64,000 nt of DNA from Anaerolineales bacterium (GTDB lineage Bacteria > Chloroflexota > Anaerolineae > 4572-78 > J111). Positions 27,068-35,300 of the stretch are shown here, piece after piece (the first letter of the stretch is position 1; every line of letters begins with the position of its first letter). The stretch is from NCBI GenBank assembly GCA_020634935.1, contig JACKAT010000013.1, forward strand, positions 1 to 64,000. The letters run 5' to 3'. A program made the position numbers and the translations under genes. Below the pieces are notes generated by a model that had not been told where the DNA came from, did no database searches, and worked only from the letters and a program-made list of their open reading frames with translations.

Positions 27068-27141
27068 GAAACCGTGGTGAAAAAATTAGACAGGACCTAC
27101 GGCAAGATTTACCGAATTATAATCGATAAAATCGTGATAAT
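27068..27141. repeat. AAACCGTGG palindrome, truncated copy
   Basis: GAAACCGTGGTGAAAAAATT to ATAAAATCGTGATAATC matches one arm of the 24079 and 53677 copies. The match stops at about 27141, just before the TIR-type element at 27147, which may have interrupted it. Confidence 0.65.
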
Positions 27142-27146
27142 CATTA

Positions 27147-27274
27147 GGAGTTACGCAGTTCAAAAGGTGACCGTCACTTAGACGCGATAAATCGACTTGT
27201 TGGGGCTTAAACGGACGTTCATTTTCGGCAAAAGTGACGGTCACCGGGTTCGACACACCCAACTGCGTAACTCT
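27147..27274. repeat. TIR-type palindromic element, copy 3 (GGTGAC core)
   Basis: GAGTTACGCAGTT and AACTGCGTAACTC are the outer termini. The inner arms are AGGTGACCGTCACTT and AAGTGACGGTCACC. It is a direct, diverged copy of 28793-28925, on the other side of the 7TM-PAS gene. The rest of the gap to 27442 holds nothing I recognise. Confidence 0.85.
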
Positions 27275-27442
27275 TTTGTCTCAGGCCCCAATGTCAGCCG
27301 CCCAACGCCCAAAATTTAGCCGATTGCGGGCTAGCAAAAATAGTGACAACGCCAACGCGCCGCCCCAGGCCCAGCCATTTCAATTAGACGCAGCTTAGCA
27401 AGCCGTACATTCGCGTGCAGTGATTTGGCGGGCGGCTGAACA

Positions 27443-28768
27443 TTATTTGATATCTTTATCTCCGCGTTTATGCACGAATTCTGGGTACAATTCTTCCATA
27501 CAATCCGGACAAATTCCATGAGTAAAATCTGCCTCAGAATGATCTCGAATGTAGACGGCCACATCTTGCCAGTATCCCTCATCATCACGAATCTTTTTAC
27601 AATTGGCGCAAATAGGGATCAGCCCTCGCAATACCTTTATATTAGAGAGGGCAGCTTGAAGCTCGTTAATTAGCTCTTCTCGTTCGGACTCAATTTGTTT
27701 TTGCTCGGTGATATCCCTGGCGATAACTACATATCCGGCAATTGAGCTATCCCGATACCATAGTATTGACACAACTACACTCGTGGGGATTTTTTGGCCA
27801 CCCTTTGTGACCAGTATCCCTTCCAGATTGCTAACGGGGTTCTTCGTGATTATAGCCGTTAATTGGGATTTTTCGTCTATCTTGGCTTCCGTAAATAAAA
27901 ATTGTTCTGTAACTTCTCCCGATAATATACTCGTGACCGGCCTTTGGATAAGGTCCTGCTCATCATACTGTAGCAAATCCGTCACTGCCCGATTAACAGA
28001 TAAAATCTTTCCACCGGGATCCAGAAGCATGAACATATCCGCCATAGTGGACACGATATTGTTTGCCGCCGTAGCCGGGTTAATGGCAAAGAGATCATAC
28101 TTCCAAATAGCAAAACCGATGAACGATGCTTGCAAGGTTGTGCCTACGGTTGTGAGCTCAGGTATTTCGACGTTGAACATAGGCAAAAAGAACTGAGAAA
28201 TATTGGCCAAGACAATGGGAGCGATAATGCCCAGGGCGACCAGAAAGGTTTGTCTTTTTTCATTCTGATCAGGGGTTTTGACTAAGTGGTAAAGAATAAG
28301 AGTAATGGCGCATGAATTGACAATGACTAACCACAGGATAGCCAGATCACGTGGCATAGAACTGGGCGCTAAAACCGGCGCATAGCCCCAGGGTTTTTTG
28401 ATCATAGCAGCAAACATATAATTATGAAACAGGAGCGATGTTGATATAGCCAAGACAGGAATATACATTGCGGCCAATGCCCATTTCCTTTGTAAAAAGG
28501 ATACCCTCCCGGTGTATAACAGCGTAAAATGCAATCCTACTGGTATGACGGTAATAACAAATAAATATATCTGTAACCAAAAAAAAGCCTCATCCACATT
28601 TGTGGCCTGACGAAACATGAATTCCGTAAATCCCCAATAGGCATTCAAAAGACATAATATGAAGAATAATCTATGAACAGGTTTTTTATTACTCTGGAAG
28701 TAGACGATGTTGCCAATGAATATGCTTAAGATACTACTGAGGAAGGAGATTGCAGAAAATATGAACAC
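27443..28768 (-). CDS. 7TM-PAS protein with C-terminal zinc-like motif
   Basis: 441 residues. The first 215 carry about seven membrane helices like the N-terminal 7TM region of some histidine kinases. A PAS domain follows (about 230-345: DMFMLLDPGGKILSVNRAVTDLL, VVIARDITEQKQ), then a coiled coil. The C-terminal block LRGLIPICANCKKIRDDEGY to HGICPDCMEELYPEF, with two CxxC pairs, is a known tail of PAS signalling proteins and is probably metal-binding. There is no kinase or cyclase output, so signalling must pass through a partner. The start is GTG at 28768. Codon use is AT-richer than most neighbours and it is bounded by direct repeats. Confidence 0.8.
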   Translation of the reverse strand: MFIFSAISFLSSILSIFIGNIVYFQSNKKPVHRLFFILCLLNAYWGFTEFMFRQATNVDEAFFWLQIYLFVITVIPVGLHFTLLYTGRVSFLQRKWALAAMYIPVLAISTSLLFHNYMFAAMIKKPWGYAPVLAPSSMPRDLAILWLVIVNSCAITLILYHLVKTPDQNEKRQTFLVALGIIAPIVLANISQFFLPMFNVEIPELTTVGTTLQASFIGFAIWKYDLFAINPATAANNIVSTMADMFMLLDPGGKILSVNRAVTDLLQYDEQDLIQRPVTSILSGEVTEQFLFTEAKIDEKSQLTAIITKNPVSNLEGILVTKGGQKIPTSVVVSILWYRDSSIAGYVVIARDITEQKQIESEREELINELQAALSNIKVLRGLIPICANCKKIRDDEGYWQDVAVYIRDHSEADFTHGICPDCMEELYPEFVHKRGDKDIK

Positions 28769-28792
28769 GGCAAGAATCTCATCTCAATTAAT

Positions 28793-28925
28793 TATGAGTT
28801 ACGCAGTTCAAAAGGTGATAGTCACTTGGATGCGATAAATCGACCTATTTGGGCCAAACGAACGCTCATTTTAATTGAAAAGTGACTGTCACCGGGTTCG
28901 TTTTACACCCAACTGCGTAAGTCCT
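28793..28925. repeat. TIR-type palindromic element, copy 4 (GGTGAC core)
   Basis: TATGAGTTACGCAGTT and AACTGCGTAAGTCC termini with inner AGGTGATAGTCACTT and AAGTGACTGTCACC. Same orientation as 27147-27274 and roughly three quarters identical to it by eye. Confidence 0.85.
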
Positions 28926-29194
28926 ATTAATATCAACCTACATATTACCACCAAAATAGCGAACGAAATATTCCCCTAGCCAACGTTCGTTCTACACTTT
29001 TCAGACGTTCTGACCCTCTATCAGGGGTAATGCCAATGAACTACCAAGGGTGGTAAACACCCTTTCCTCCCTTCCACAAAAAATCATCCATAACAATCCG
29101 CCAAACTGGTATAAACGAGAATTTTGAAACGTCACTCACCGCCCTAACTATGTTTAGATCAACTTACCCAACTGAAATGATGACCCTATCAAAT

Positions 29195-29398
29195 CTCATT
29201 CTTCCAACAGTTCTCAACTATTATCACACAAATTACCCGCGTTGACAATACAAATTAAACCAGCAAATCCTATTTCTTTGCCAGGGAACATCGCCTTGAT
29301 TTGAACCGCGCCCGCTCTATCTCTCACGGTAGACCGCCGACGGCCGGTCCCAGACCGATTTGGCGGCGGCCGGCGGTCAGCCAGCGGCGGATGATAGA
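29195..29398. repeat. About 210-bp interspersed repeat, copy B
   Basis: Matches 22905-23120 in order and spacing: TTCTTCCAAC, TTCTCAACTATTATC, ACACAAATTACCC, GTTGACAAT and the GC-rich end with GGCGGCGGCCGGCGGTCAG. A tandem array begins about 150 bases downstream. Confidence 0.7.
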
Positions 29399-29547
29399 TC
29401 TGAGAGTATTGTAGGGGAAATTGTGGGGCTAAGGACGATGAATTCGGGGAATAGGGGTGTCTCGCGCTGCCGAGGTCGATATATCCAGGAAATAGGCGTG
29501 TCTCGCCCCGGCGAGGCCGGTGAATCGGCTGTACATGAGGCGTTTTT

Positions 29548-29670
29548 GTTGGCGAAGACGCATGTTACAGTGGAACAATGAGATTAGAGTTGGCGAGGAC
29601 GCATGTTACGGTGGAACAATAAAACAAAAGTTGGCGAAGACGAAGATTACGTTGGAAACATGGCGTTTTT
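29548..29670. repeat. Short tandem array of 41-bp units
   Basis: Three units starting at 29548, 29589 and 29630 with consensus GTTGGCGAAGACGCATGTTA followed by CGGTGGAACAAT. Spacing is exactly 41, the same length as the unrelated array at 23754. Confidence 0.8.
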
Positions 29671-29740
29671 CGTTGGAAACGCCTTGATTGCGGCGGAAAA
29701 AACGCCGGCGGGTTATCGGATACGGCCAGTATACGTAAAA

Positions 29741-29768
29741 TTAACATTTGTCGCTGTCGGACTATAAT
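29741..29768 (+). promoter_or_regulatory. Promoter of the hybrid sensor-regulator pair
   Basis: TTAACA (29741-29746), a 16-base spacer and a perfect TATAAT (29763-29768), about 28 bases before the ATG. A good AGAAAGGAAG Shine-Dalgarno follows. Confidence 0.65.
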
Positions 29769-29795
29769 AGGTGGTACTCGTAGAAAGGAAGCACG

Positions 29796-31694
29796 ATGCT
29801 AAACCGTTCTGGCGATCCCATCCGTGGGCAAATTAAAGCCGTACAGACCCTGAGCGGCGAAATTATGCTGCCCCGGCTGCTCGATAAAGTGATGCGGCTG
29901 GCGCTTGAAAATGGCTCGGCGGAAAAAGGGGTTCTACTGCTGCCCCACCAGGGCCAGTGGTATATCGAGGCCGAAGGATGGGCCGGTCAAGTTGAGGTAC
30001 GGGTTTTAAGCTCTACTCCGCTGAAAGCCGTTGGCAGCCGCAGCGAAACCCCCAGCCTGGCCGAGGCCGTGGCAACCCAGGTCATTCAAACGCAGCAGCG
30101 CCTGGTCTTGGCTGACGCCGCTCACGAAGCCCCATTTGCGGACGATCCCTACATTATCAGGCAGCAGCCGAAATCGGTGCTGGGCCTGCCCTTATTACAT
30201 CAGGGCCGCCTCACGGGTGTATTGTATCTGGAAAATAATCGGGCAACCGGCGCCTTTACCCCGGAGCGCTTGGAACTGCTGCAACTGCTGGCCTCCCAGG
30301 CCGCTGTTTGCCTTGACAATGCCCGGCTCTACGCCGATTTGCAAGCCAGCGAGCAAAAATATCGCGCCCTCTTTGAAGATTTAACGGATATGATTTTTAT
30401 CGCGGCCACAGACGGCCGCCTCATCGATATCAATCCGGCGGGTGAAATTGTGTTGGGTTATACCCGGCCCGAAATCCTGGGCCTCAAGATGCCGGCTATT
30501 TACTCGCAACCGGCCGACTGGGATCGTTTTCAAGCCGCTATGGCTGATCAGGGAATGGTGCAGGATTTTGAACTGAGCCTGCGGCGCAAAGATGGTCGTG
30601 AAATCGACACGCTGGTGACAGCGACCGTGCGACCGGCGAACGGTGGCGCTATTCAGGGCTATCAGGGCATCATCCGTGATGTCACCGCCCAAAAAGAAGC
30701 GGCCCAAACCCATTGGCGCACGCTTGAGTTACAAAAAGACCAAGAAGCCACTGATGTCGCCCACCAAGCCGAAAGCCACCTCCTGGCCAACATGGGCCAC
30801 AAACTGCGCACGCCGCTCAATGCTATCATTGGTTTTGCTAATCTGGCCCTGCATAACCACGATAACCCCGCCGATACCCAAGAGCAACTGAGCATCATCA
30901 TTCGCAGTAGTGAAACCCTGCTGACGCTAATTAATCAGATGCTGGAGCTATCCAAAATCGAAGCCGGGCAGCTAACGGGCAAGCGCTCAGCGCCCAGCCC
31001 AAGTCAGGTGGCTGGTCTGGCTCCCGGCCAGCCGCGCTATCGCTTGTTGATTGTAGATGACGACCCCGCCTCCCGCCGGCTGCTGCGTCAGATGTTAACC
31101 AACAATGGCCAGTTCGAAGCGGATTTTGAGCTGAGGGAAGCCCAACATGGACAGCAAGCGATTGAGTTGTGGGAAACTTTTGCCCCGCATCTGATCTGGA
31201 TGGATTTGCGCATGCCGGTGATGGACGGCTACGAAGCCACCCGCATCATCAAATCCAGACAAGCCCCCGCCTCCCATCCCTCGGCTAAAATTATCGCCCT
31301 GACATCCAGCAGCTATGAGCAAAAACGAGCCAAGGTTTTGGCCATCGGCTGCGATGATTTCTTGCGCAAGCCCTTTCACGAAACGAATATCTTCGCCTTG
31401 CTGGCCAACCATCTTGAGGTACAATTTGTTTATACATCGCCACCTGAACCGGCCCCAGTTGCAACAGTTGTCCTCAACCCGTCCACCATAGCCGCCGGCT
31501 TAACCGCCATTCCCAACCCATTACAGACCAAGCTGGCCAAGGCGGCTCTAGCCGGAGACATGGATGAAATCGCGATGGCGATTGCCGAAATTCGGGCGTA
31601 TCAGCCCAAACTGGCCGCTCACTTTGAGCAACTGGCTGATAATTTTGATTACATGCAAATCGTGACCATACTTCAGGGAGTCGATGATGAATAA
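29796..31694 (+). CDS. GAF-PAS-HisKA-REC hybrid sensor lacking the ATPase domain
   Basis: 632 residues: GAF (about 20-175), PAS (190-300, ending GIIRDVTAQK), a HisKA dimerisation helix with the phospho-acceptor H335 in ANMGHKLRTPLNAIIG, and a receiver domain (415-540, acceptor D470 in WMDLRMPVMDG). The C-terminal helical tail is HPt-like but has no clear phospho-histidine motif. Between SKIEAG (386-391) and the receiver there are only about 25 residues, so the HATPase_c domain (N, G1 and G2 boxes) is absent. It cannot autophosphorylate by itself. The residue after the histidine is lysine instead of the usual glutamate. Its last 11 bases overlap the next gene. Confidence 0.88.
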   Translation: MLNRSGDPIRGQIKAVQTLSGEIMLPRLLDKVMRLALENGSAEKGVLLLPHQGQWYIEAEGWAGQVEVRVLSSTPLKAVGSRSETPSLAEAVATQVIQTQQRLVLADAAHEAPFADDPYIIRQQPKSVLGLPLLHQGRLTGVLYLENNRATGAFTPERLELLQLLASQAAVCLDNARLYADLQASEQKYRALFEDLTDMIFIAATDGRLIDINPAGEIVLGYTRPEILGLKMPAIYSQPADWDRFQAAMADQGMVQDFELSLRRKDGREIDTLVTATVRPANGGAIQGYQGIIRDVTAQKEAAQTHWRTLELQKDQEATDVAHQAESHLLANMGHKLRTPLNAIIGFANLALHNHDNPADTQEQLSIIIRSSETLLTLINQMLELSKIEAGQLTGKRSAPSPSQVAGLAPGQPRYRLLIVDDDPASRRLLRQMLTNNGQFEADFELREAQHGQQAIELWETFAPHLIWMDLRMPVMDGYEATRIIKSRQAPASHPSAKIIALTSSSYEQKRAKVLAIGCDDFLRKPFHETNIFALLANHLEVQFVYTSPPEPAPVATVVLNPSTIAAGLTAIPNPLQTKLAKAALAGDMDEIAMAIAEIRAYQPKLAAHFEQLADNFDYMQIVTILQGVDDE

Positions 31695-32709
31695 CCCGCA
31701 AGTCATTTTGATTATTGATGATGAGCAGGATAATTTGCGCCTGCTGGTCAACATTCTTAAAAATCAAGCCTATGCCGTTCGCCCCATTCGAAATGCCTAT
31801 CAGGGGTTGATGATTGCTCAACAGGAAACGCCCGACCTGATTTTGCTTGATATCAAAATGCCGGAGATGGATGGCTATGAAGTTTGCCGCCGCTTAAAAA
31901 GCGATGAACAGACGAGCGATATTCCGATCATTTTTTTAAGCGCCCTGGACGAAGTGGGCGACAAGTTGCAAGCGTTTCAGGTGGGTGGGGTTGATTATGT
32001 CTCTAAACCCTTTCAGGAAATTGAACTACTGGCCCGCATCGAAACCCATCTGACGCTGCGCCAGTTGCAGCAAGCACTTAAAACGGCTAACGAAACGCTG
32101 GAAGACAAAGTTCAACTCAGAACCTTGGAACTGGCCGAGGCCAATCGCAAGCTGCAAGCCGAGATTGAGCGCCGTATCCAGCACCAGCATGAGAAAGACA
32201 ACCTCTTCAATGTGGTCAGCCAGCAAAGCGAACAGGTGCGTAACTTGACCACCTGGCTCATCGAGAGTCAGCAGAGCAACCGGCAAGGCTTGGCCTCTAA
32301 TATAAGCGACGAAATTGCCCGCCGCATTGCCTTGCTCCGGGCCGATCTCATCGTAGTTAAAGAGATGAGCGATCCGGGCGCGGACAGCCCCATTATCACT
32401 CATCTAGAAAATGCGCTGCAAATCTTAACTCAGATGGAAAGTTACATCACCCAAATCACCAGCGACCTGCTCCAGCCAACCCCTCAAGAAGAGGACATTA
32501 GCAACAACCCGCTCATTAAGCTCTCTGAACGAGAACGAGAGGTCCTGCAACTGCTGGTGCAGGGCAAAAGCGGCAGCGACATTGCCGATATTATCAACAT
32601 TGCCCCCAGTTCGGTCCATACCTACAGCCGCCGCATCAGGACCAAACTCGATCTGCCTGACCTGCCCAGTCTGGTCAAATTTGCCATCGAACATCATCTT
32701 ATTGAGTAA
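31684..32709 (+). CDS. Receiver-coiled coil-LuxR response regulator
   Basis: 341 residues. The receiver domain (about 6-125) has the acidic pair IIDDEQ and phospho-acceptor D56 in LILLDIKMPEMDG. A long coiled coil (130-270) contains a DHp-like but histidine-poor segment. The C-terminus is a LuxR/NarL-type helix-turn-helix (LSEREREVLQLLVQGKSGSDIADII, then VHTYSRRIRTKL). It is translationally coupled to the preceding sensor (ATG at 31684 or 31687), so the two form a signalling pair. The DNA target is unknown. Confidence 0.88.
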   Translation: MMNNPQVILIIDDEQDNLRLLVNILKNQAYAVRPIRNAYQGLMIAQQETPDLILLDIKMPEMDGYEVCRRLKSDEQTSDIPIIFLSALDEVGDKLQAFQVGGVDYVSKPFQEIELLARIETHLTLRQLQQALKTANETLEDKVQLRTLELAEANRKLQAEIERRIQHQHEKDNLFNVVSQQSEQVRNLTTWLIESQQSNRQGLASNISDEIARRIALLRADLIVVKEMSDPGADSPIITHLENALQILTQMESYITQITSDLLQPTPQEEDISNNPLIKLSEREREVLQLLVQGKSGSDIADIINIAPSSVHTYSRRIRTKLDLPDLPSLVKFAIEHHLIE

Positions 32710-33023
32710 ATGGTTGGGTTGATGATAAGCGCCTTATCTCAGCCCCAGCGCTATCCACCAGCCGTTTTTTCCTTGGAGGTTAAAAACCCTCAACTTTACC
32801 CCTGCCTTATCCCCTAAATCTCCGCTTTGCCCAGATTGCATGACAAAATTGTTCAAATCGTAGGACAGACAAACCACGCCGGATTGGTTATTATATGATT
32901 ATCAACGTTATTAAAGATGTCAGCCAGCTCCTCAGGGGCGCCATTGAGAAGATAAATGTTAGTGGGCTGGTTTGATAGTTAGATGGCAGCCAATCAACTA
33001 ACCAACCCATTAATCAACCAACT

Positions 33024-33073
33024 ATTTTCAAAGGGGTGTGACAGAACCTCGGTATAGCAATGATAATGAAAAT
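33024..33073 (+). repeat. ATTTTCA/TGAAAAT 5'-UTR element, copy 1
   Basis: ATTTTCAAAGGGGTGTGACAG at the left and ATAATGAAAAT at the right. Related units: 43549-43600, 43672-43723, 52346-52392 (minus), 62499-62550 and 62622-62671. All have an AAGGAGT-like left part, a central short palindrome and inverted ATTTTCA termini. Confidence 0.8.
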
Positions 33074-33076
33074 TCC

Positions 33077-33102
33077 GTAGGACAAACTTAAGTTTGTCCT
33101 AC
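33077..33102. repeat. Perfect 26-bp palindrome (GTAGGACAAACTT half), copy 1
   Basis: The half-site GTAGGACAAACTT is exactly inverted. Other copies: 50993-51018, 52317-52342 and 62675-62700. Three of the four adjoin an ATTTTCA-type element; all lie within about 60 bases upstream of a start codon. Confidence 0.85.
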
Positions 33103-33108
33103 CAACCC

Positions 33109-33121
33109 ATTTTCAAAGGAG
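33109..33121 (+). promoter_or_regulatory. Repeat-derived Shine-Dalgarno of the NTF2-like gene
   Basis: ATTTTCAAAGGAG, identical to the left end of the UTR repeat family, with AGGAG six bases before the ATG at 33128. The same arrangement precedes the genes at 51044 and 62727. Confidence 0.7.
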
Positions 33122-33127
33122 ATTGAT

Positions 33128-33562
33128 ATGTCAACCAATATGTCTATGGAAAATATGCCAGAAAAGTCAGCCGTCAAAGCCGCCGTAACCACATTTTTCG
33201 AGGCGCTGAACGCGATGTTTACCGGCGACCTGGCTCCTATGGAGGCCATTTGGTCTCACGCCGATGATGTAACCTACATGGGTCCCGCCGGCGGCTATCG
33301 GGTCGGCTGGGCCGAGGTTCGGGCTGATTGGGCCGAGCAAGCCGCCTTGCAACTCGGCGGCCAGGTCAAACCAGCGGAAATACGGATAACCAAAGCGGAT
33401 AACCTGGCGATCGTTCGCAATTATGTCAAAGGAGAGAATGTTGACGCTGCCGGTAATCCGCTGAAAGTTTCGCTGCGAGCCACCAGCCTGTTCCGTCAGG
33501 AAGAAGGGCAGTGGAAGTTGATCGCCCTTCATACCGATTTACTCCCTTTCCTGAGTCTGTAA
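33128..33562 (+). CDS. NTF2-like (SnoaL/DUF4440) protein
   Basis: 144-residue single-domain protein of the NTF2 superfamily (DUF4440/SnoaL_3-like). A helical start (AAVTTFFEALNAMFTGDL) is followed by WSHADDVTYMGPAGGYRVG and a beta sheet ending SLFRQEEGQWKLIALHTD. Such proteins act as small enzymes or ligand binders; nothing here shows a substrate. It appears to be a single-gene unit with a repeat-derived ribosome binding site. Confidence 0.85.
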   Translation: MSTNMSMENMPEKSAVKAAVTTFFEALNAMFTGDLAPMEAIWSHADDVTYMGPAGGYRVGWAEVRADWAEQAALQLGGQVKPAEIRITKADNLAIVRNYVKGENVDAAGNPLKVSLRATSLFRQEEGQWKLIALHTDLLPFLSL

Positions 33563-33904
33563 ATTCGTTCTACTACCTTTGCACTTTAAAGCATTATGGC
33601 CAGAAACCCGGTTTTTCAGCGTTAAAAAGAGGGGCTTTTTGCCTCAAAAGGGTATCCATTAGGCCGCAAAAACCGGGTTTCTAAAAAAGTGCAACCATAG
33701 TGTTCGTCCAAAACTGCCGGTAAATTAAGAATTTATGTCTCCAACTGTCTTGCAGGGTAAGTCAAACTGGGTTAGAATGCATTTGTAAGACTTCCAATGA
33801 ATTACAGCCTTATTCTCTAATAAAACAACCGCAGCCTCATCTGTCTCACCGCGATTTACGCCGGTCACCGCAGATTAAGTTGACTATTCCACAATAGTAT
33901 TACG
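33563..33904. repeat. Gap containing an AGAAACCCGG palindrome
   Basis: AGAAACCCGGTTTTT at 33602 pairs with AAAAACCGGGTTTCT ending 33682. The remaining bases up to 33904 show no gene; they include the leader of the transporter operon, where I see no clear promoter. Confidence 0.65.
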
Positions 33905-35254
33905 ATGAGAGACTTTCTACAGCGATTATATCGTTTTGAGCCAGGTGAATTAGCCTATCTTATTCCGCTGTGTCTTATCTTGCTGTGTAACTCATTTGCC
34001 ATGCAGTTGTCGGATGTGGTTGCGGTGAGCGGTATTTTGAGTGAAGGAGGCAGCAATACGATCCTGATTGTTTGGACAGTAGATATGCTGCTTATCCTGC
34101 TCATGACCAGCCTCCAAGCCTTGATTGTGGATCGGGTCAATCGACTGGCTTTAATCCGGTGGATGCTGCTGGGCCTGGCCGCCATGTATGTCATCTTAAG
34201 GCTGCTGTTTTTGCTCAAGGGGTTTCAGTGGTTCAATTATGCCTTTCTGTTTATATTAGCCGATCAACAATGGTTACTGTTCCCCCTGTTTTTCTGGGTT
34301 TTAGCGAATGATTTATTCAACCCCAGCGCCGCCAGACGTCTTTTCCCCCTGATAGGCGGCATCGGATTTATTGGCCAAATTCTGGGCTTAATCTTTGCCG
34401 CTTGGGCACCGGATATTTTTACCCGGTTGGGTATTTCAATTGAAGAGGTGCTTCTTTTAAACGTATCAATTTATGTTATCGCTTTTCTGGTCAGCTACCT
34501 CGGCTTACACCCTGACAAGTTAAGAAAAATAAAACAAAAGCCGGAGACCGTCAAAGAAACCTTAGCCGAGGGCTGGGACTTTGTGCGGGGGGTACCTTCG
34601 TTTCGGTATTTGACTATGGGTATCCTGGCGATGAGCATCGCCCTAACGATTATCGAGTTTCGTTTTTTGACCGTTACCCAGCAAATCTACAGCGATGTAG
34701 GCAGCTATCAACAATTTTATAGTTTTTACCAGTTGGGCATGACGATAGCGGCGCTAGCCATTCAAACATTTTTGACCGGTCTTATCATTAACAGAATGGG
34801 CTTAAAAAATGTCTTTCTTATTTTGCCCATAGCGATGGTCGCCGGGGCCGCCGGGATGCTGGCCTTACCGTATGCCGCTATCAGTAATATTGGGGGGATG
34901 GTGCTGCCCAAACTGACTAAAATCACCATCGATGAGTCAGGGCAGAAATCCTTTCAGGCCTTGGTGCCGGAGGAAAGACGGGGCCGGGTTAGTATCTTTA
35001 TCGACAGTTATTTAGATGCGGTTGGCACCATTATTGGCTGTATCGTAACCGGCCTGGTAGTTTATATGGGGCTTTTATTCTCGTTCAATTTGGATTTTTA
35101 CATTTATTTAGCTATGGGGCTCATAGCCGCGCTGTTCGCCCTGTGGGCCATTAGCCGGATGCGGGTTACATATGATAGCAGTCTGTTGAACTGGCGGCTA
35201 AAACGGCGATCACGTCGTGGTCTGACAAGCGTATTAAATAAACTTGATTTATGA
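33905..35254 (+). CDS. Npt1/Npt2-like MFS-fold transporter
   Basis: 449 residues, about 12 membrane helices. The sequence resembles the nucleotide-transporter-like (ATP/ADP translocase-related) branch: RFFPLIGGIGFIGQILG-type motif as RRLFPLIGGIGFIGQILGL, the DLFNPSAARRLF loop before it, and FQALVPEERRGRVSIFIDSYLDAVG in the C-terminal half. Members outside obligate parasites are often of unknown substrate, so nucleotide exchange should not be assumed. First gene of a four-gene unit with the HAMP sensor, ATP-grasp enzyme and KamA (gaps 46, 8 and 38 bases); export of the pathway product is a plausible inference. Confidence 0.8.
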   Translation: MRDFLQRLYRFEPGELAYLIPLCLILLCNSFAMQLSDVVAVSGILSEGGSNTILIVWTVDMLLILLMTSLQALIVDRVNRLALIRWMLLGLAAMYVILRLLFLLKGFQWFNYAFLFILADQQWLLFPLFFWVLANDLFNPSAARRLFPLIGGIGFIGQILGLIFAAWAPDIFTRLGISIEEVLLLNVSIYVIAFLVSYLGLHPDKLRKIKQKPETVKETLAEGWDFVRGVPSFRYLTMGILAMSIALTIIEFRFLTVTQQIYSDVGSYQQFYSFYQLGMTIAALAIQTFLTGLIINRMGLKNVFLILPIAMVAGAAGMLALPYAAISNIGGMVLPKLTKITIDESGQKSFQALVPEERRGRVSIFIDSYLDAVGTIIGCIVTGLVVYMGLLFSFNLDFYIYLAMGLIAALFALWAISRMRVTYDSSLLNWRLKRRSRRGLTSVLNKLDL

Positions 35255-35300
35255 TGTAAGGTGTAGTAGATTTTAATTGAAATAATTTTAGAGATGGATT

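Larger units (their letters stand above)
28769..29795. other. 1-kb gene-free region with repeats and a promoter
   Basis: Contains TIR-type element copy 4, the 210-bp repeat copy B, a three-unit 41-bp array and, at its end, the promoter of the hybrid sensor gene. No gene recognised. Confidence 0.65.
32710..33127. other. Leader region with 5'-UTR repeat modules
   Basis: The first 300 bases show nothing certain; a 26-codon frame at 32894 lacks a Shine-Dalgarno. Positions 33024-33073 form the ATTTTCA...TGAAAAT element, 33077-33102 a perfect palindrome, and 33109-33121 a second left end (ATTTTCAAAGGAG) that serves as Shine-Dalgarno of the next gene. Confidence 0.65.

Noticed and set aside
32894..32974. 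26-codon frame beginning MIINVIKDVSQLLRG
   Set aside because: No Shine-Dalgarno sequence, very short, and no recognisable homologue; could be chance.
33905..35254. ATP/ADP translocase of an intracellular parasite
   Set aside because: The similarity is to the wider Npt-like family; the rest of the window is that of a free-living metabolic generalist.
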